Below, one piece after another: positions 31,920 through 38,581 of a DNA stretch of 40,082 nt. How positions within the stretch are numbered: position 1 is the first letter of the stretch; each line of letters begins with the position of its first letter. The position numbers and the translations under genes were made by a program. This stretch comes from a virus. Location: positions 1-40,082 of IMG/VR virus record IMGVR_UViG_3300036791_000419; one strand, written 5' to 3'. The notes under the pieces are model-generated. The model was not told where the DNA came from, did no database searches, and worked only from the letters and a program-made list of their open reading frames with translations.

Positions 31920-32141
31920 ATGGAACAACTGGCCGGCGATCATCCGCTGCGTGCCTGGCGGAAAGCGAAAGGCCTTAGCCTGGGACGATGTGCCGATGCG
32001 GTCGGCACCAGCAAACAGGTGTGGTCGGATTGGGAGCGCGGGCGGCGCCGGCCGGGCCATCATTACATGCCCAAAGTGCGCGAATTCACCGCCGGCGCGG
32101 TCAGCGCCGACGATTTCTTTCCTGCGGAGGATGATCGCTAA
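31920..32141 (+). CDS. XRE/Cro-type transcriptional regulator, 73 aa
   Basis: I chose ATG 31920; earlier codons in the frame encode no helix-turn-helix and cross the operator-like repeats. Residues about 9-40 (LRAWRKAKGLSLGRCADAV, then GTSKQVWSDWERGRRRP) are a classic HTH with the 'l...R...gls...lA...g.s......wE.G...P' pattern. There is no C-terminal dimerisation or cleavage domain, so it is Cro-like in size rather than a LexA/CI-type SOS-sensitive repressor. It probably controls the choice between plasmid maintenance and lytic growth. No ribosome site is visible. Confidence 0.78.
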   Translation: MEQLAGDHPLRAWRKAKGLSLGRCADAVGTSKQVWSDWERGRRRPGHHYMPKVREFTAGAVSADDFFPAEDDR

Positions 32142-32171
32142 CGGCGCGGGACAAGCGCGCGGGGAGGCGGT

Positions 32172-32381
32172 ATGGAAAAATTCGATGAACGGCCGGGGAT
32201 GCTCGAGGCGACGCGCGGGCTCGGTCCTACGGTTGTGCTCCTGCACGGCCAGCAAGCCCATACGCTGAACGTCTATCTCGTTTGCGACGGGATCATGGTG
32301 CGGCTGACGCCAAGCGAAGCGCGCCGGCTTGCCGAAGATCTGATGCGCGCGGCCGGTTGGGCGGAATCGACCGATGATTAG
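32172..32381 (+). CDS. Hypothetical early protein, 69 aa
   Basis: Starts at ATG 32172 with a strong GGGGAGG site. The product has a central beta-like stretch (TVVLLHGQQAHTLNVYLVCD then GIMVRLTPSEARRLAEDLMR) resembling a small strand-helix fold. No motif points to a function. It overlaps the primase gene by eight bases, so it is part of the early replication operon, perhaps as an accessory to replication or regulation. Confidence 0.62.
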   Translation: MEKFDERPGMLEATRGLGPTVVLLHGQQAHTLNVYLVCDGIMVRLTPSEARRLAEDLMRAAGWAESTDD

Positions 32382-33474
32382 CGTTTCGGATATCGAGGCG
32401 CGGTTGCGCGCGCGCGCCGAGGAGCTCGCGCACGAATTGCTGCCGGCCGCGCGCCGCGAGGGCGCCTATTGCAAGGCGGGCTCGATCGACGGCGAGGCCG
32501 GCAACAGCCTGGTGCTCTATCTGGCCGGCGAGCGCCGCGGCAAGTGGCGCGACTATGCGAGCGACGAGCATGGCGACATGCTCGATCTGATTGCGGCGAC
32601 GCAGCGGCTCGAGAGCAAGGCCGCGGCCGTGGCCTGGGCGAAAGCCTGGCTTGGGATCGAGGACACGCCGCGCAAGGCGCCGAGCTCGGCCGAGCGCCTC
32701 GAGGCGAGCGAGCGCCACCGGGCGCGCGTGCTCGCACAGCAAAAGCGCGAAGCCGAGGAGCGCGCGAGCAAGATCCAGAGCGCCAAAGCGCTTTACCTGG
32801 CGCCGGGATCGGTCGCGATCGCCGGAACGCCGGTCGAATGGTACTTGCGCCGCCGCTTGCTCGAGCCCGCCCGCGTCAAGCCTGGCGAACCTGCCACCTG
32901 GCCGAACGTGCTGCGCTACAACCGCGAGGTCTGGCACGGCCGCGAGCAACGCAAGTTTCCGGCGATGCTGGCCGCGGTGTATCTGGCCGATGGCACCCAG
33001 GTCGCGACGCACCGGACCTATCTGCAAAATTCGCCGCGGCATGGGTGGGTCAAGATTGATTGCCCCGATTGCCGGATGGTCCTGGGCCCATCGGGCGGCG
33101 GGTTCATCCCGATCAACAAGGGCGCTTCGGGCAAATCGATGCGGCTGATGCCGGCCGGCGAGCGCGTGTTCATCACCGAGGGGATAGAGGACGCGCTCGT
33201 TGTCCGCATGAAGATACCCGATGCGCGCGTGATCTGCGGGATTAGCCTGTCGAATATAGGCGCGATCGTGCTGCCGCCGGCGGCCAAGGAGATCGTGCTG
33301 GTTTGCGATCGCGACGAAAACGAGCGCGCGCAAGCCGAGCTCGAGCGCGCGATCGGCCGCCAGCAAGCGCGCGGGCTCAAGGTGTTCATCGCCATGCCGC
33401 CGCCCGGAATCAAGGATTACAACGATTGGCTGCGCGTGCTCGCGGCGGCCGGAAAACGGGGAGATCTCGCATGA
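32374..33474 (+). CDS. Toprim-domain DNA primase
   Basis: 366 aa. It would make RNA primers for phage or plasmid DNA synthesis. The N-terminal part has the primase-type passage GERRGKWRDYASDEHGDMLD. A basic helical linker at about residues 100-140 follows (HRARVLAQQKREAEERASK). The Toprim domain at about 255-350 shows the catalytic Glu in VFITEGIEDA (about residue 268), the conserved small-residue loop CGISLSN, and the metal-binding DxD in LVCDRDEN (about residue 310). The C-terminus has a PPGIKDYNDWL motif typical of such phage primases. The start ATG overlaps the upstream gene; the stop overlaps the next ATG (ATGA). No zinc-binding cysteine set is seen at the N-terminus. Confidence 0.85.
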   Translation: MISVSDIEARLRARAEELAHELLPAARREGAYCKAGSIDGEAGNSLVLYLAGERRGKWRDYASDEHGDMLDLIAATQRLESKAAAVAWAKAWLGIEDTPRKAPSSAERLEASERHRARVLAQQKREAEERASKIQSAKALYLAPGSVAIAGTPVEWYLRRRLLEPARVKPGEPATWPNVLRYNREVWHGREQRKFPAMLAAVYLADGTQVATHRTYLQNSPRHGWVKIDCPDCRMVLGPSGGGFIPINKGASGKSMRLMPAGERVFITEGIEDALVVRMKIPDARVICGISLSNIGAIVLPPAAKEIVLVCDRDENERAQAELERAIGRQQARGLKVFIAMPPPGIKDYNDWLRVLAAAGKRGDLA

Positions 33475-35438
33475 CCGATCCGCTCGGCCCCGACCCGCTT
33501 AGTGGTTCGCTCGAGGTTCCGCACGGTTCGCCCGAATTCGCCAACGATGGCGACGCCGGCCCCGAATTCAAACGCGGGCACAAGGACTATCCGCCCCTGC
33601 CGCCCGGCTGCCCGGTCAAGTGCCTGGGCTACAACGCCAGCATCGAAGGCTCGCAAAAGTGCTTCTATCTCGACGCGAACGGCCAGCTGGTCGGCCTCGA
33701 GGCGAACAACCGACACGGCAAGAACGCGCTCGCGTGCCTGTTCGGCAAGCAACTTGCCTGGCTCGAGGAGACTTACCCGCGTTGGTCGCCGCAACGCTTT
33801 GAAGGCCGCGGCGCCGATCGGGTGATGGTTAAGGACCATGAAATCATCGGGTTCGATCAGGCCGAAGCCAGCGAGGCGATGATTATCGAGTGCACGAAAA
33901 AGGGCATGTTCGATCCGGCTGGTCGGATGCGCGGGCGCGGCGCGCATCCGCTGGCGCACAATGGCTTGGTCATTCACCACGGCGACCAATTGTTGCACGC
34001 GCGGCAAAAGCCCGATGGATCGGTCAAAGGGTGGGAATGGATCGGTTGCGGGCTTTACGAGGGCTATGTCTATCCGGCGGCCGAGCCCACGCCCCGGCCG
34101 TGGCTCGATCCGATCAATGCGCGGCCGGCCGAAAAGCTGCTCGAGCTCTTGCGCTCGTGGCGGTGGAAGCGGCCGCTCTTGGATGCGCGGTTCCTGTTGG
34201 GCTGGATCGGCGCGGCCTCGATCGGCGGCGCGCTCAAGTGGCGGCCGAACGTCTGGATCACCGGCGGCTCGGGGAGCGGCAAATCGACGCTCAACGGCGA
34301 GCGCGGCGTGCTCGATCAATTGTTCGGCGCCGGGCTGTTGCGCACCGGCAACGCGAGCGCCGCGGCGATCCGCCAGCTGCTCAAGAATTCGACAGTGCCG
34401 GTCCTGTTCGACGAGATCGAGGCATCGGCCGACAATCGGCGGGTCAACGAGGTTGTCGAGCTCGCGCGCGTCTCGAGCTCGGGCGCGACGATCCACCGCG
34501 GCGGCGCGGATCACCAGGCGCACGAATTCACGTTGCGCTCTTGCTTCCAATTCTCGAGCGTCAACATTCCGCCCTTGCAGCCGCAGGATCGCAGCCGGCT
34601 CGGGATCCTCGAGCTCGAGCCCTTCGCGTCTGGCGCGGTTCCACCGATCCTCGAGGATTGGGCCCTGGCCGAAATCGGCCGCCAGCTGCAACGCCGGATG
34701 ATCGATGGTTGGCCGCGGTTCGATCGCACCTTGGCGGCGTTTCAGGCCGCGCTTTCGGCCAAGGGTCACAGCCGGCGCGCCTGCGATCAGTTCGGAACCT
34801 TGCTGGCCTGCGCGGATCTGCTGCTCAATGAACAGATGGCCGATCACGAGGAAATCGCCGAATGGGCGATGCTCTGCGCGCCCGATCACATGGCTGAGAT
34901 CGCCGAGGCGACGCCCGACCATGAGGCTTGTCTCAATCATCTGCTGACGGCGCCGGTTCAGGCGCACGGCGGCGACGAGCGCGTGGCGCTGGCCAGCTGG
35001 ATCGGCCGCACGGTCAGCCTGGCCGCGACAACGGCGCGCATGGGTGACGAGGAGGCCGCGCTCGAGAAGGCGAGCAACCGCTTGCAGCAATTGGGGCTCA
35101 AGCTGGTCAATGCGGCCTGGCATCCTGGCGCGCCTGGGCATTGGGGCGCAGCGGCGTTTGCGGCCGATCGGCCCGGCTTCCTGGCGGTCGCGGCTAGCCA
35201 TCAAGGCTTGGCAAGGATCTACCAGGGAACCACCTGGCAGGGCGGCGTGTGGCGCCAGTCATTGGCGCGCACGCCTGGCGCGCTGGAATCGGTCAAGATC
35301 AAGTTCGGCCGGCTTTCACTGCGCGCGGTGCTCGTCCCGCTGGCGGTCGTGCTCGACGAAAGCGAGCTCCCCGCGGCGAGCGCCCCGGCCGCGGCCGCGG
35401 CGTGGATGAGCGCGCAAGAAAAAGGGCCCGGCGCATGA
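33471..35438 (+). CDS. P-loop ATPase / replicative helicase partner of the primase
   Basis: 655 aa from ATG 33471, overlapping the primase stop; the upstream extension is a shadow of the primase. A Walker A box, ITGGSGSGKST, lies at about residues 262-272 and a Walker B box, VLFDEIEA, at about 311-318. An Arg/Ser-rich stretch (SSSGATIHRGGADHQAHEF) and the NIPPLQPQDRSRL passage fit later helicase motifs. The first 230 residues may be a substrate-binding region (PGCPVKCLGYNA and ECTKKGMFDPAGRMRGRG). It probably acts with the upstream primase as the phage replisome's motor. Exact superfamily (SF3-like or DUF927-like) cannot be fixed by eye. Confidence 0.75.
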   Translation: MTDPLGPDPLSGSLEVPHGSPEFANDGDAGPEFKRGHKDYPPLPPGCPVKCLGYNASIEGSQKCFYLDANGQLVGLEANNRHGKNALACLFGKQLAWLEETYPRWSPQRFEGRGADRVMVKDHEIIGFDQAEASEAMIIECTKKGMFDPAGRMRGRGAHPLAHNGLVIHHGDQLLHARQKPDGSVKGWEWIGCGLYEGYVYPAAEPTPRPWLDPINARPAEKLLELLRSWRWKRPLLDARFLLGWIGAASIGGALKWRPNVWITGGSGSGKSTLNGERGVLDQLFGAGLLRTGNASAAAIRQLLKNSTVPVLFDEIEASADNRRVNEVVELARVSSSGATIHRGGADHQAHEFTLRSCFQFSSVNIPPLQPQDRSRLGILELEPFASGAVPPILEDWALAEIGRQLQRRMIDGWPRFDRTLAAFQAALSAKGHSRRACDQFGTLLACADLLLNEQMADHEEIAEWAMLCAPDHMAEIAEATPDHEACLNHLLTAPVQAHGGDERVALASWIGRTVSLAATTARMGDEEAALEKASNRLQQLGLKLVNAAWHPGAPGHWGAAAFAADRPGFLAVAASHQGLARIYQGTTWQGGVWRQSLARTPGALESVKIKFGRLSLRAVLVPLAVVLDESELPAASAPAAAAAWMSAQEKGPGA

Positions 35439-35451
35439 AATCACCGGGCCC
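35417..35451 (-). terminator. Intrinsic terminator between convergent operons
   Basis: On the minus strand GGGCCCGG pairs perfectly with CCGGGCCC around a 12-base loop, followed by TTTTTC, a textbook Rho-independent terminator for the accessory operon. It overlaps the last codons and stop of the helicase gene on the plus strand, where it can also form a hairpin but without a U-tract. Confidence 0.75.
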
Positions 35452-35515
35452 GATCAGGGAAAAGGGAAATCGTTGGGCGCCCGTTAATGCCAGCGAGCGC
35501 CACGCCAACCCTGGG

Positions 35516-35839
35516 CTATTTGAGCTGCGCGCGGGCCTCCTCGAGCGCGAGCGCTGCCAGGTGGAGCTTGCGGGCCAGGGGCAGGCCTTCCCATGCATCA
35601 TCGATCGCGACGCTCTGCGCGGCGTAGCTCGAGCTCGGCGGCGCTGGCTCGACGATTGGAACCGGCGCCTTGTTTGCCGGCCTATCGCCCCAGGCGTTGA
35701 GCCAGGCCAGCAAGCCGGGTTTGTCGGTCGGCACCTCGACGAGCTCCCAACAGTTGCGCCCCCAAAGCCTGGCGGCCTCGTCCTGCGTGCCGGCCCATTG
35801 CACGGCCGCCATCATGTCGTCGCTGCGATACAACCGCAT
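35516..35839 (-). CDS. Hypothetical protein with WLNAW motif, 107 aa
   Basis: ATG 35839 has a strong GGAGGAAA site. The product begins MRLYRSDDMMAAVQWAGTQD and contains VPTDKPGLLAWLNAWGD, matching a passage in the 92-aa gene at 31120-31398. Its second half adds a helical C-terminal domain (DAWEGLPLARKLHLAALALE) absent from the shorter paralogue. Last gene of the accessory operon, after hairpin copy 1 and before the terminator. Function unknown. Confidence 0.68.
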   Translation of the reverse strand: MRLYRSDDMMAAVQWAGTQDEAARLWGRNCWELVEVPTDKPGLLAWLNAWGDRPANKAPVPIVEPAPPSSSYAAQSVAIDDAWEGLPLARKLHLAALALEEARAQLK

Positions 35840-35868
35840 TGCATTTCCTCCGTTGCGATCGGCCAGGC

Positions 35869-35923
35869 TGACCGCTCAAGTGGCCCCCCGGCCGATCGCG
35901 CCAGGGGGCGTCTTGAGCGGTCA
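35869..35923 (-). repeat. Intergenic hairpin module, copy 1
   Basis: TGACCGCTCAAG (35869-35880) pairs perfectly with CTTGAGCGGTCA (35912-35923), with a further GCCCCC/GGGGGC stem inside. The right arm includes the stop codon of ardA. Outer arms match copies 2 and 3, while the inner stem has a different sequence that still pairs, which argues for a conserved RNA structure. Confidence 0.8.
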
Positions 35924-36595
35924 GAATTCGGCGGCGTTGGTCACAAGGAAGCGCTCGCCGTCGAGCTCGGCCAAGTCCACATCGCCAGCCTGCAGAAGCT
36001 CGCGCCCGGCCGCGGTCCAGTCGATATGAAAAAACGGCCATTGCCCGCAGCGCTCGGCGAAATCCTCGATCGTGTCGGCCGCGAGCTCTTGCGCGTAGTC
36101 GGCGGCCAGGTCGAAAGCGTCGCCCTCATGGGCGCAAACCTCGTCGCAGCGCTCGAGCGCTTCGCTGATGGTGTAGCCGCGGTCTTGCACCAGCCAGAGC
36201 AGGCCGCGGCGCTTGTCGTCGTCCTCGAGCGCCTCGGCCGCCTGGCCGAGCTCGGCCAGGTCGGGCCATTCGCTCGAGATCAGGCCGCAAAAGCCTTCGT
36301 GATCGTGGATGGCGTATTCCTCGGCGCTCGCGAACGGCGCGGAGGCGTCGTCGCTGCCGCAGCGCGGGCAGTCGCGGCGCTCGGCGATGCTGCCAACGTC
36401 AAAGCGCTTGCCGCATGTGTTGCAGAGGCGGCGCAGCACGTTGGGTTCAGGCGAGCGCGCCAGCATCGCGTCTATTTCGTCGTGGAGCTCGTCGGCATCC
36501 TTGCCGGCAACATCGATCCAGATCCCGCGCAGGCGCCCGGAATTGTAGGCGGCGAGGTCGGCGGCGTAGATGCGGGGGCTTGTCGTCGTGGTCAT
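35921..36595 (-). CDS. ardA: Antirestriction protein ArdA with inserted zinc ribbon
   Basis: 224 aa; ordinary ArdA is about 165-170 aa. ArdA is an acidic DNA mimic that blocks type I restriction-modification enzymes when DNA enters a cell. Family signs: PRIYAADLAAYNSGRLRGIW at the N-terminus, YAIHDHEGFCGLISSEWPDL in the middle, and the acidic end with GRELLQAGDVDLAEL. Unusually, residues about 52-90 insert a Cys4 knuckle (C58xxC61, C76xxC79; CNTCGKRF and DCPRCG) between the first and second ArdA blocks. The start has AAAGGCC as ribosome site within the repeated leader module. It helps the phage-plasmid establish in a new host. Confidence 0.85.
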   Translation of the reverse strand: MTTTTSPRIYAADLAAYNSGRLRGIWIDVAGKDADELHDEIDAMLARSPEPNVLRRLCNTCGKRFDVGSIAERRDCPRCGSDDASAPFASAEEYAIHDHEGFCGLISSEWPDLAELGQAAEALEDDDKRRGLLWLVQDRGYTISEALERCDEVCAHEGDAFDLAADYAQELAADTIEDFAERCGQWPFFHIDWTAAGRELLQAGDVDLAELDGERFLVTNAAEF

Positions 36596-36703
36596 GGTCT
36601 AGGCCTTTCGTGCCTTGGTGCCGGCACCGTGCCGGCGGCCGTTGTCGAGCGGTGGCCGCTCAAGTGGCGGGCGGCGCGAGGCCGCCCGCGTCTTGAGGGG
36701 TCA
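36593..36703 (-). repeat. Intergenic leader/hairpin module, copy 2
   Basis: Extends from the ardA start codon through AAAGGCCTAGACC (ribosome site), a CCGGCACCGTGCCGG hairpin and a 50-base stem-loop (36654-36703) to the stop codon of the DUF6884-like gene. The 50-base part differs from copy 3 at only two positions. The inner stem is GCGGGCGGC/GCCGCCCGC. Confidence 0.85.
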
Positions 36704-37258
36704 GAGCAAAGCGGGCTGGATCTTGCTGCCAAACCCGCCGAGCTCGAGGCCGAATTGCGCCGGCGCGCGCTGCATCGCCTCGGCGACGATCGGCGCGGCC
36801 GGCTTGCGGCGCGCGTGGTAGGCTTCGGCGGCCTTGCGCGCGAGCCAGGCCTTTTGCTCGCCGAGACCCAGGCCTTGCATGGGAACGCTCACGGCATAGC
36901 GATCGAACATCGGCGAAGCGGTGAGCGCGTCGCGGTACAGCTGGCCAGCAAGAAAGACGATCGATCCACCGGCCGGCAGGAGGTTGTCGAGCTTCAAATC
37001 GAGCGCGACTTGATCGCCCCAGGCCTGGCGCTGCCAATCGTGCTCGAGCTCGCCCAAGGTGGCGTTGTAGGGCTCGAGCACTTGCTCGGGGTGCACCAGG
37101 CCGTGTTTTGCCGAGAGAATGCGCCAGGGCGCGCCGATCGTCTCGACGTAGGCGCGCGCCTTGCGGAACCAATCCGAGGTGTAGAGCTCGCAGGCCGGCG
37201 CCGGCCGATCGAGCTTGCCGGCAACGCAGGCGACGAGGTGAAGTGGTTGGGGGTTCAT
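36701..37258 (-). CDS. DUF6884-like protein, 185 aa
   Basis: Starts at ATG 37258 with AAGGAA upstream. The N-terminal half shows the pattern of DUF6884/YaaA-like phage proteins: LVACVAGKLDRPAPACELYT, then SDWFRKARAYVETIGAPW, RILSAKHGLVHPEQVLEPYN and a TLGEL helix. The conserved Cys-Lys-aPA-LYtSdwF and SAkHGLv..P elements look intact. The biochemical role of the family is not known to me; links to nucleic-acid modification have been suggested for relatives but I cannot support that here. It stands between the SANT-like gene and ardA. Confidence 0.7.
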   Translation of the reverse strand: MNPQPLHLVACVAGKLDRPAPACELYTSDWFRKARAYVETIGAPWRILSAKHGLVHPEQVLEPYNATLGELEHDWQRQAWGDQVALDLKLDNLLPAGGSIVFLAGQLYRDALTASPMFDRYAVSVPMQGLGLGEQKAWLARKAAEAYHARRKPAAPIVAEAMQRAPAQFGLELGGFGSKIQPALL

Positions 37259-37270
37259 GGGTCGGTTTCC

Positions 37271-37477
37271 TTAAATGAGGCGCGGCCGGGCGACGGCGCC
37301 GGCCTGGATCAGTTGCAAGCGGCGATCGGCGATTTCGCCGAACGGGCGATCGGGAAGGCCGATGTGCCAAAAGTCGCTAGCCAGGCCGCAAGCGACCATG
37401 CGGACGAGCTCGGCGTCTTCGGCCGCGGTGAAAGGGGAAGCCGGCGCGCGGCGCTTCCATTGAGCTTTGCCAGCCAT
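37271..37477 (-). CDS. SANT/Myb-like or GcrA-like small DNA-binding protein, 68 aa
   Basis: ATG 37477 lies three bases after the upstream stop with GGGGAG before it. After a basic head (MAGKAQWKRRAPASPF) comes TAAEDAELVRMVACGLAS, then WHIGLPDRPFGEIADRRLQL. This is the spacing of a SANT/Myb-like helix-turn-helix ('t.aED..l...v..G.....w...lp.Rs..ei..R'). Such proteins are frequent in alphaproteobacterial phages and probably regulate transcription. Target unknown. Confidence 0.62.
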   Translation of the reverse strand: MAGKAQWKRRAPASPFTAAEDAELVRMVACGLASDFWHIGLPDRPFGEIADRRLQLIQAGAVARPRLI

Positions 37478-37480
37478 CGC

Positions 37481-37723
37481 TCAGCACTCCCCGACGAAAT
37501 ACGAGCGCGCCGACCAGCAGGACGACGAGCGCGGCGCTTCGGCGAGCTCGACCGTAAAGTGCCCGCATCCGAGCGGCACGTAGCCATCCCAGGACACGGC
37601 AGCGTCGAAGTAGTCGCGCGCGAAGTCGGCGGCGTGCGCGTCGCAATCGATCGTTTCGCGGCGCGACAAAGTGCGCTGCATCAGGATTTCGCCGGATTGA
37701 TCGTCGGTGATGGTGAGAAACAT
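37481..37723 (-). CDS. Hypothetical protein, 80 aa
   Basis: ATG 37723 carries the same leader (AAAGGCCTAGACC) as ardA, part of repeated module 3. The product begins MFLTITDDQSGEILMQRTLS and has an acidic helix (DAHAADFARDYFDAAVSWDG), a strand (GHFTVELAEAP) and two late Cys residues. No family is recognised. The shared leader suggests co-regulation with ardA. Confidence 0.62.
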   Translation of the reverse strand: MFLTITDDQSGEILMQRTLSRRETIDCDAHAADFARDYFDAAVSWDGYVPLGCGHFTVELAEAPRSSSCWSARSYFVGEC

Positions 37724-37828
37724 GGTCTAGGCCTTTCTTGCCTTGGCGCCGGCCTGATGCCGGCGGGATTAGAGCGATGGCCGCTCAAGTGGCGGGCGGC
37801 GCCAGGCCGCCCGCGTCTTGAGAGGTCA
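37721..37828 (-). repeat. Intergenic leader/hairpin module, copy 3
   Basis: Runs from the start codon of the 80-aa gene through the AAAGGCCTAGACC ribosome site, a GCCGGCCTGATGCCGGC hairpin and a 50-base stem-loop (37779-37828) to the stop codon of the 45-aa gene. It is a close copy of the module at 36593-36703: 48 of 50 bases match in the stem-loop. Confidence 0.85.
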
Positions 37829-37963
37829 GCGCAAAATCTCGGCGCACTCGAGGAGCTCGACGAGCTTGCGGGCCCATTCGGCGGCCTCGCGGTCCTTGCC
37901 GCACTGTTTGAACGCGATGGCCTTGGCCAAAGCCTGGGCGGTGGCGCTGCGATCGATCGTCAT
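37826..37963 (-). CDS. Small helical protein, 45 aa
   Basis: ATG 37963 follows the upstream stop by three bases. The product begins MTIDRSATAQALAKAIAFKQ and continues with CGKDREAAEWARKLVELLEC: two amphipathic helices with Cys residues, ending in EILR. Third codon positions are mostly G or C, as in neighbours. Unknown function. Its stop codon is in the right arm of hairpin copy 3. Confidence 0.65.
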   Translation of the reverse strand: MTIDRSATAQALAKAIAFKQCGKDREAAEWARKLVELLECAEILR

Positions 37964-37966
37964 GGT

Positions 37967-38107
37967 TCAGGCGCCCTTTTCGTTGATGAGGAAGCCGGCG
38001 ATCGTCAGCGCGGCGGCGATGGTGAAGCAAATCACGTCTTCGCCGGTGATGGCGGAGGCGACCATGGCACCGAAGGCGCCGAACGAAAAATCGGTAAAAA
38101 GTGTCAT
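37967..38107 (-). CDS. Small membrane protein, 46 aa, first gene of accessory operon
   Basis: ATG 38107 has GAAAGGGC upstream. The product has a Phe/Gly/Ala-rich first segment (MTLFTDFSFGAFGAMVASAI) and a hydrophobic helix (VICFTIAAALTIAGFLI), with a short NEKGA end. One or two membrane passes are plausible. Function unknown. A candidate promoter with a perfect -35 lies about 50-80 bases upstream. Confidence 0.62.
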   Translation of the reverse strand: MTLFTDFSFGAFGAMVASAITGEDVICFTIAAALTIAGFLINEKGA

Positions 38108-38159
38108 GCGATAGCCCTTTCCGGCCCGGCGCGTCGGTCAATCCGGCGGCCTGATTTGT

Positions 38160-38189
38160 CCTTTACAGAGGGCATAGACCGACTGTCAA
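38160..38189 (-). promoter_or_regulatory. Candidate promoter of the accessory operon
   Basis: On the minus strand TTGACA (38189-38184) is a perfect -35, followed by 18 bases and TAAAGG (38165-38160), a partial -10. The first gene starts at 38107. The pairing of a strong -35 with a weak -10 would suit an activated promoter or one used briefly on DNA entry. Confidence 0.45.
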
Positions 38190-38253
38190 TCGCGTTAACC
38201 CTTTGCTTGTCCCCGGCCCGGTGGGAGCGTATCAAGTTGGAGCTCGACGCCAG

Positions 38254-38292
38254 GGTGATCGATCGGCGGCGCGTTCAGGCCGATCGATCACC
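38254..38292. repeat. 14-bp perfect inverted repeat
   Basis: GGTGATCGATCGGC (38254-38267) and GCCGATCGATCACC (38279-38292) pair exactly around 11 bases. Each arm also contains the self-complementary GATCGATC, with overlapping GATC methylation-type sites. It could be a protein operator or an extruded hairpin near an origin or packaging site. Confidence 0.65.
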
Positions 38293-38316
38293 GGGTGAGC
38301 TCGAGGCCCAGGCAGC

Positions 38317-38581
38317 GGTTCCAGCTGGAACCGCGCTGGAACTGCGGTGGAACCGCGATCTCATTGAAACATCGAGGCAATCCCGGCCGGTTCCAGGGTT
38401 CCAGCAAAATGCAGGGCCCCTAGATGCGCGCGCGCGAGTCTCCCCGGCTTTGTCATGGCCTCTTTTATGTGCGCGTGAGTCAGCTGGAACCGTGGAACCA
38501 CACTTCTTTCTGTATAGGGGTCATAGGGTTAGTGGTTCCAGCGCGGTTCCAGCGCGGTTCCAGCTGGAACCGGCCGGAACC
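38317..38581. repeat. Two arrays of GGTTCCA/TGGAACC heptamers (13 sites)
   Basis: Plus-orientation GGTTCCA begins at 38317, 38389, 38397, 38534, 38545 and 38556. The inverse TGGAACC begins at 38326, 38348, 38485, 38493 and 38565, with one-mismatch copies at 38337 and 38575. Three copies at 38326, 38337 and 38348 and three at 38534, 38545 and 38556 are spaced exactly 11 bases, one helical turn. Palindromic pairs (GGTTCCAGCTGGAACC) occur at 38317-38332 and 38556-38571. This is a protein-binding array: iterons, centromere or operators. Confidence 0.85.

Noticed and set aside
31743-32261. A 172-aa minus-strand frame opposite the XRE gene
   Set aside because: It would span the divergent operator region and the HTH gene, lacks a ribosome site and has no domain.
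35869-37828. Integron attC cassette array
   Set aside because: The hairpins sit at gene ends like attC sites, but they lack the conserved attC core sites and no integron-type integrase is present; the encoded recombinase is of a phage type.
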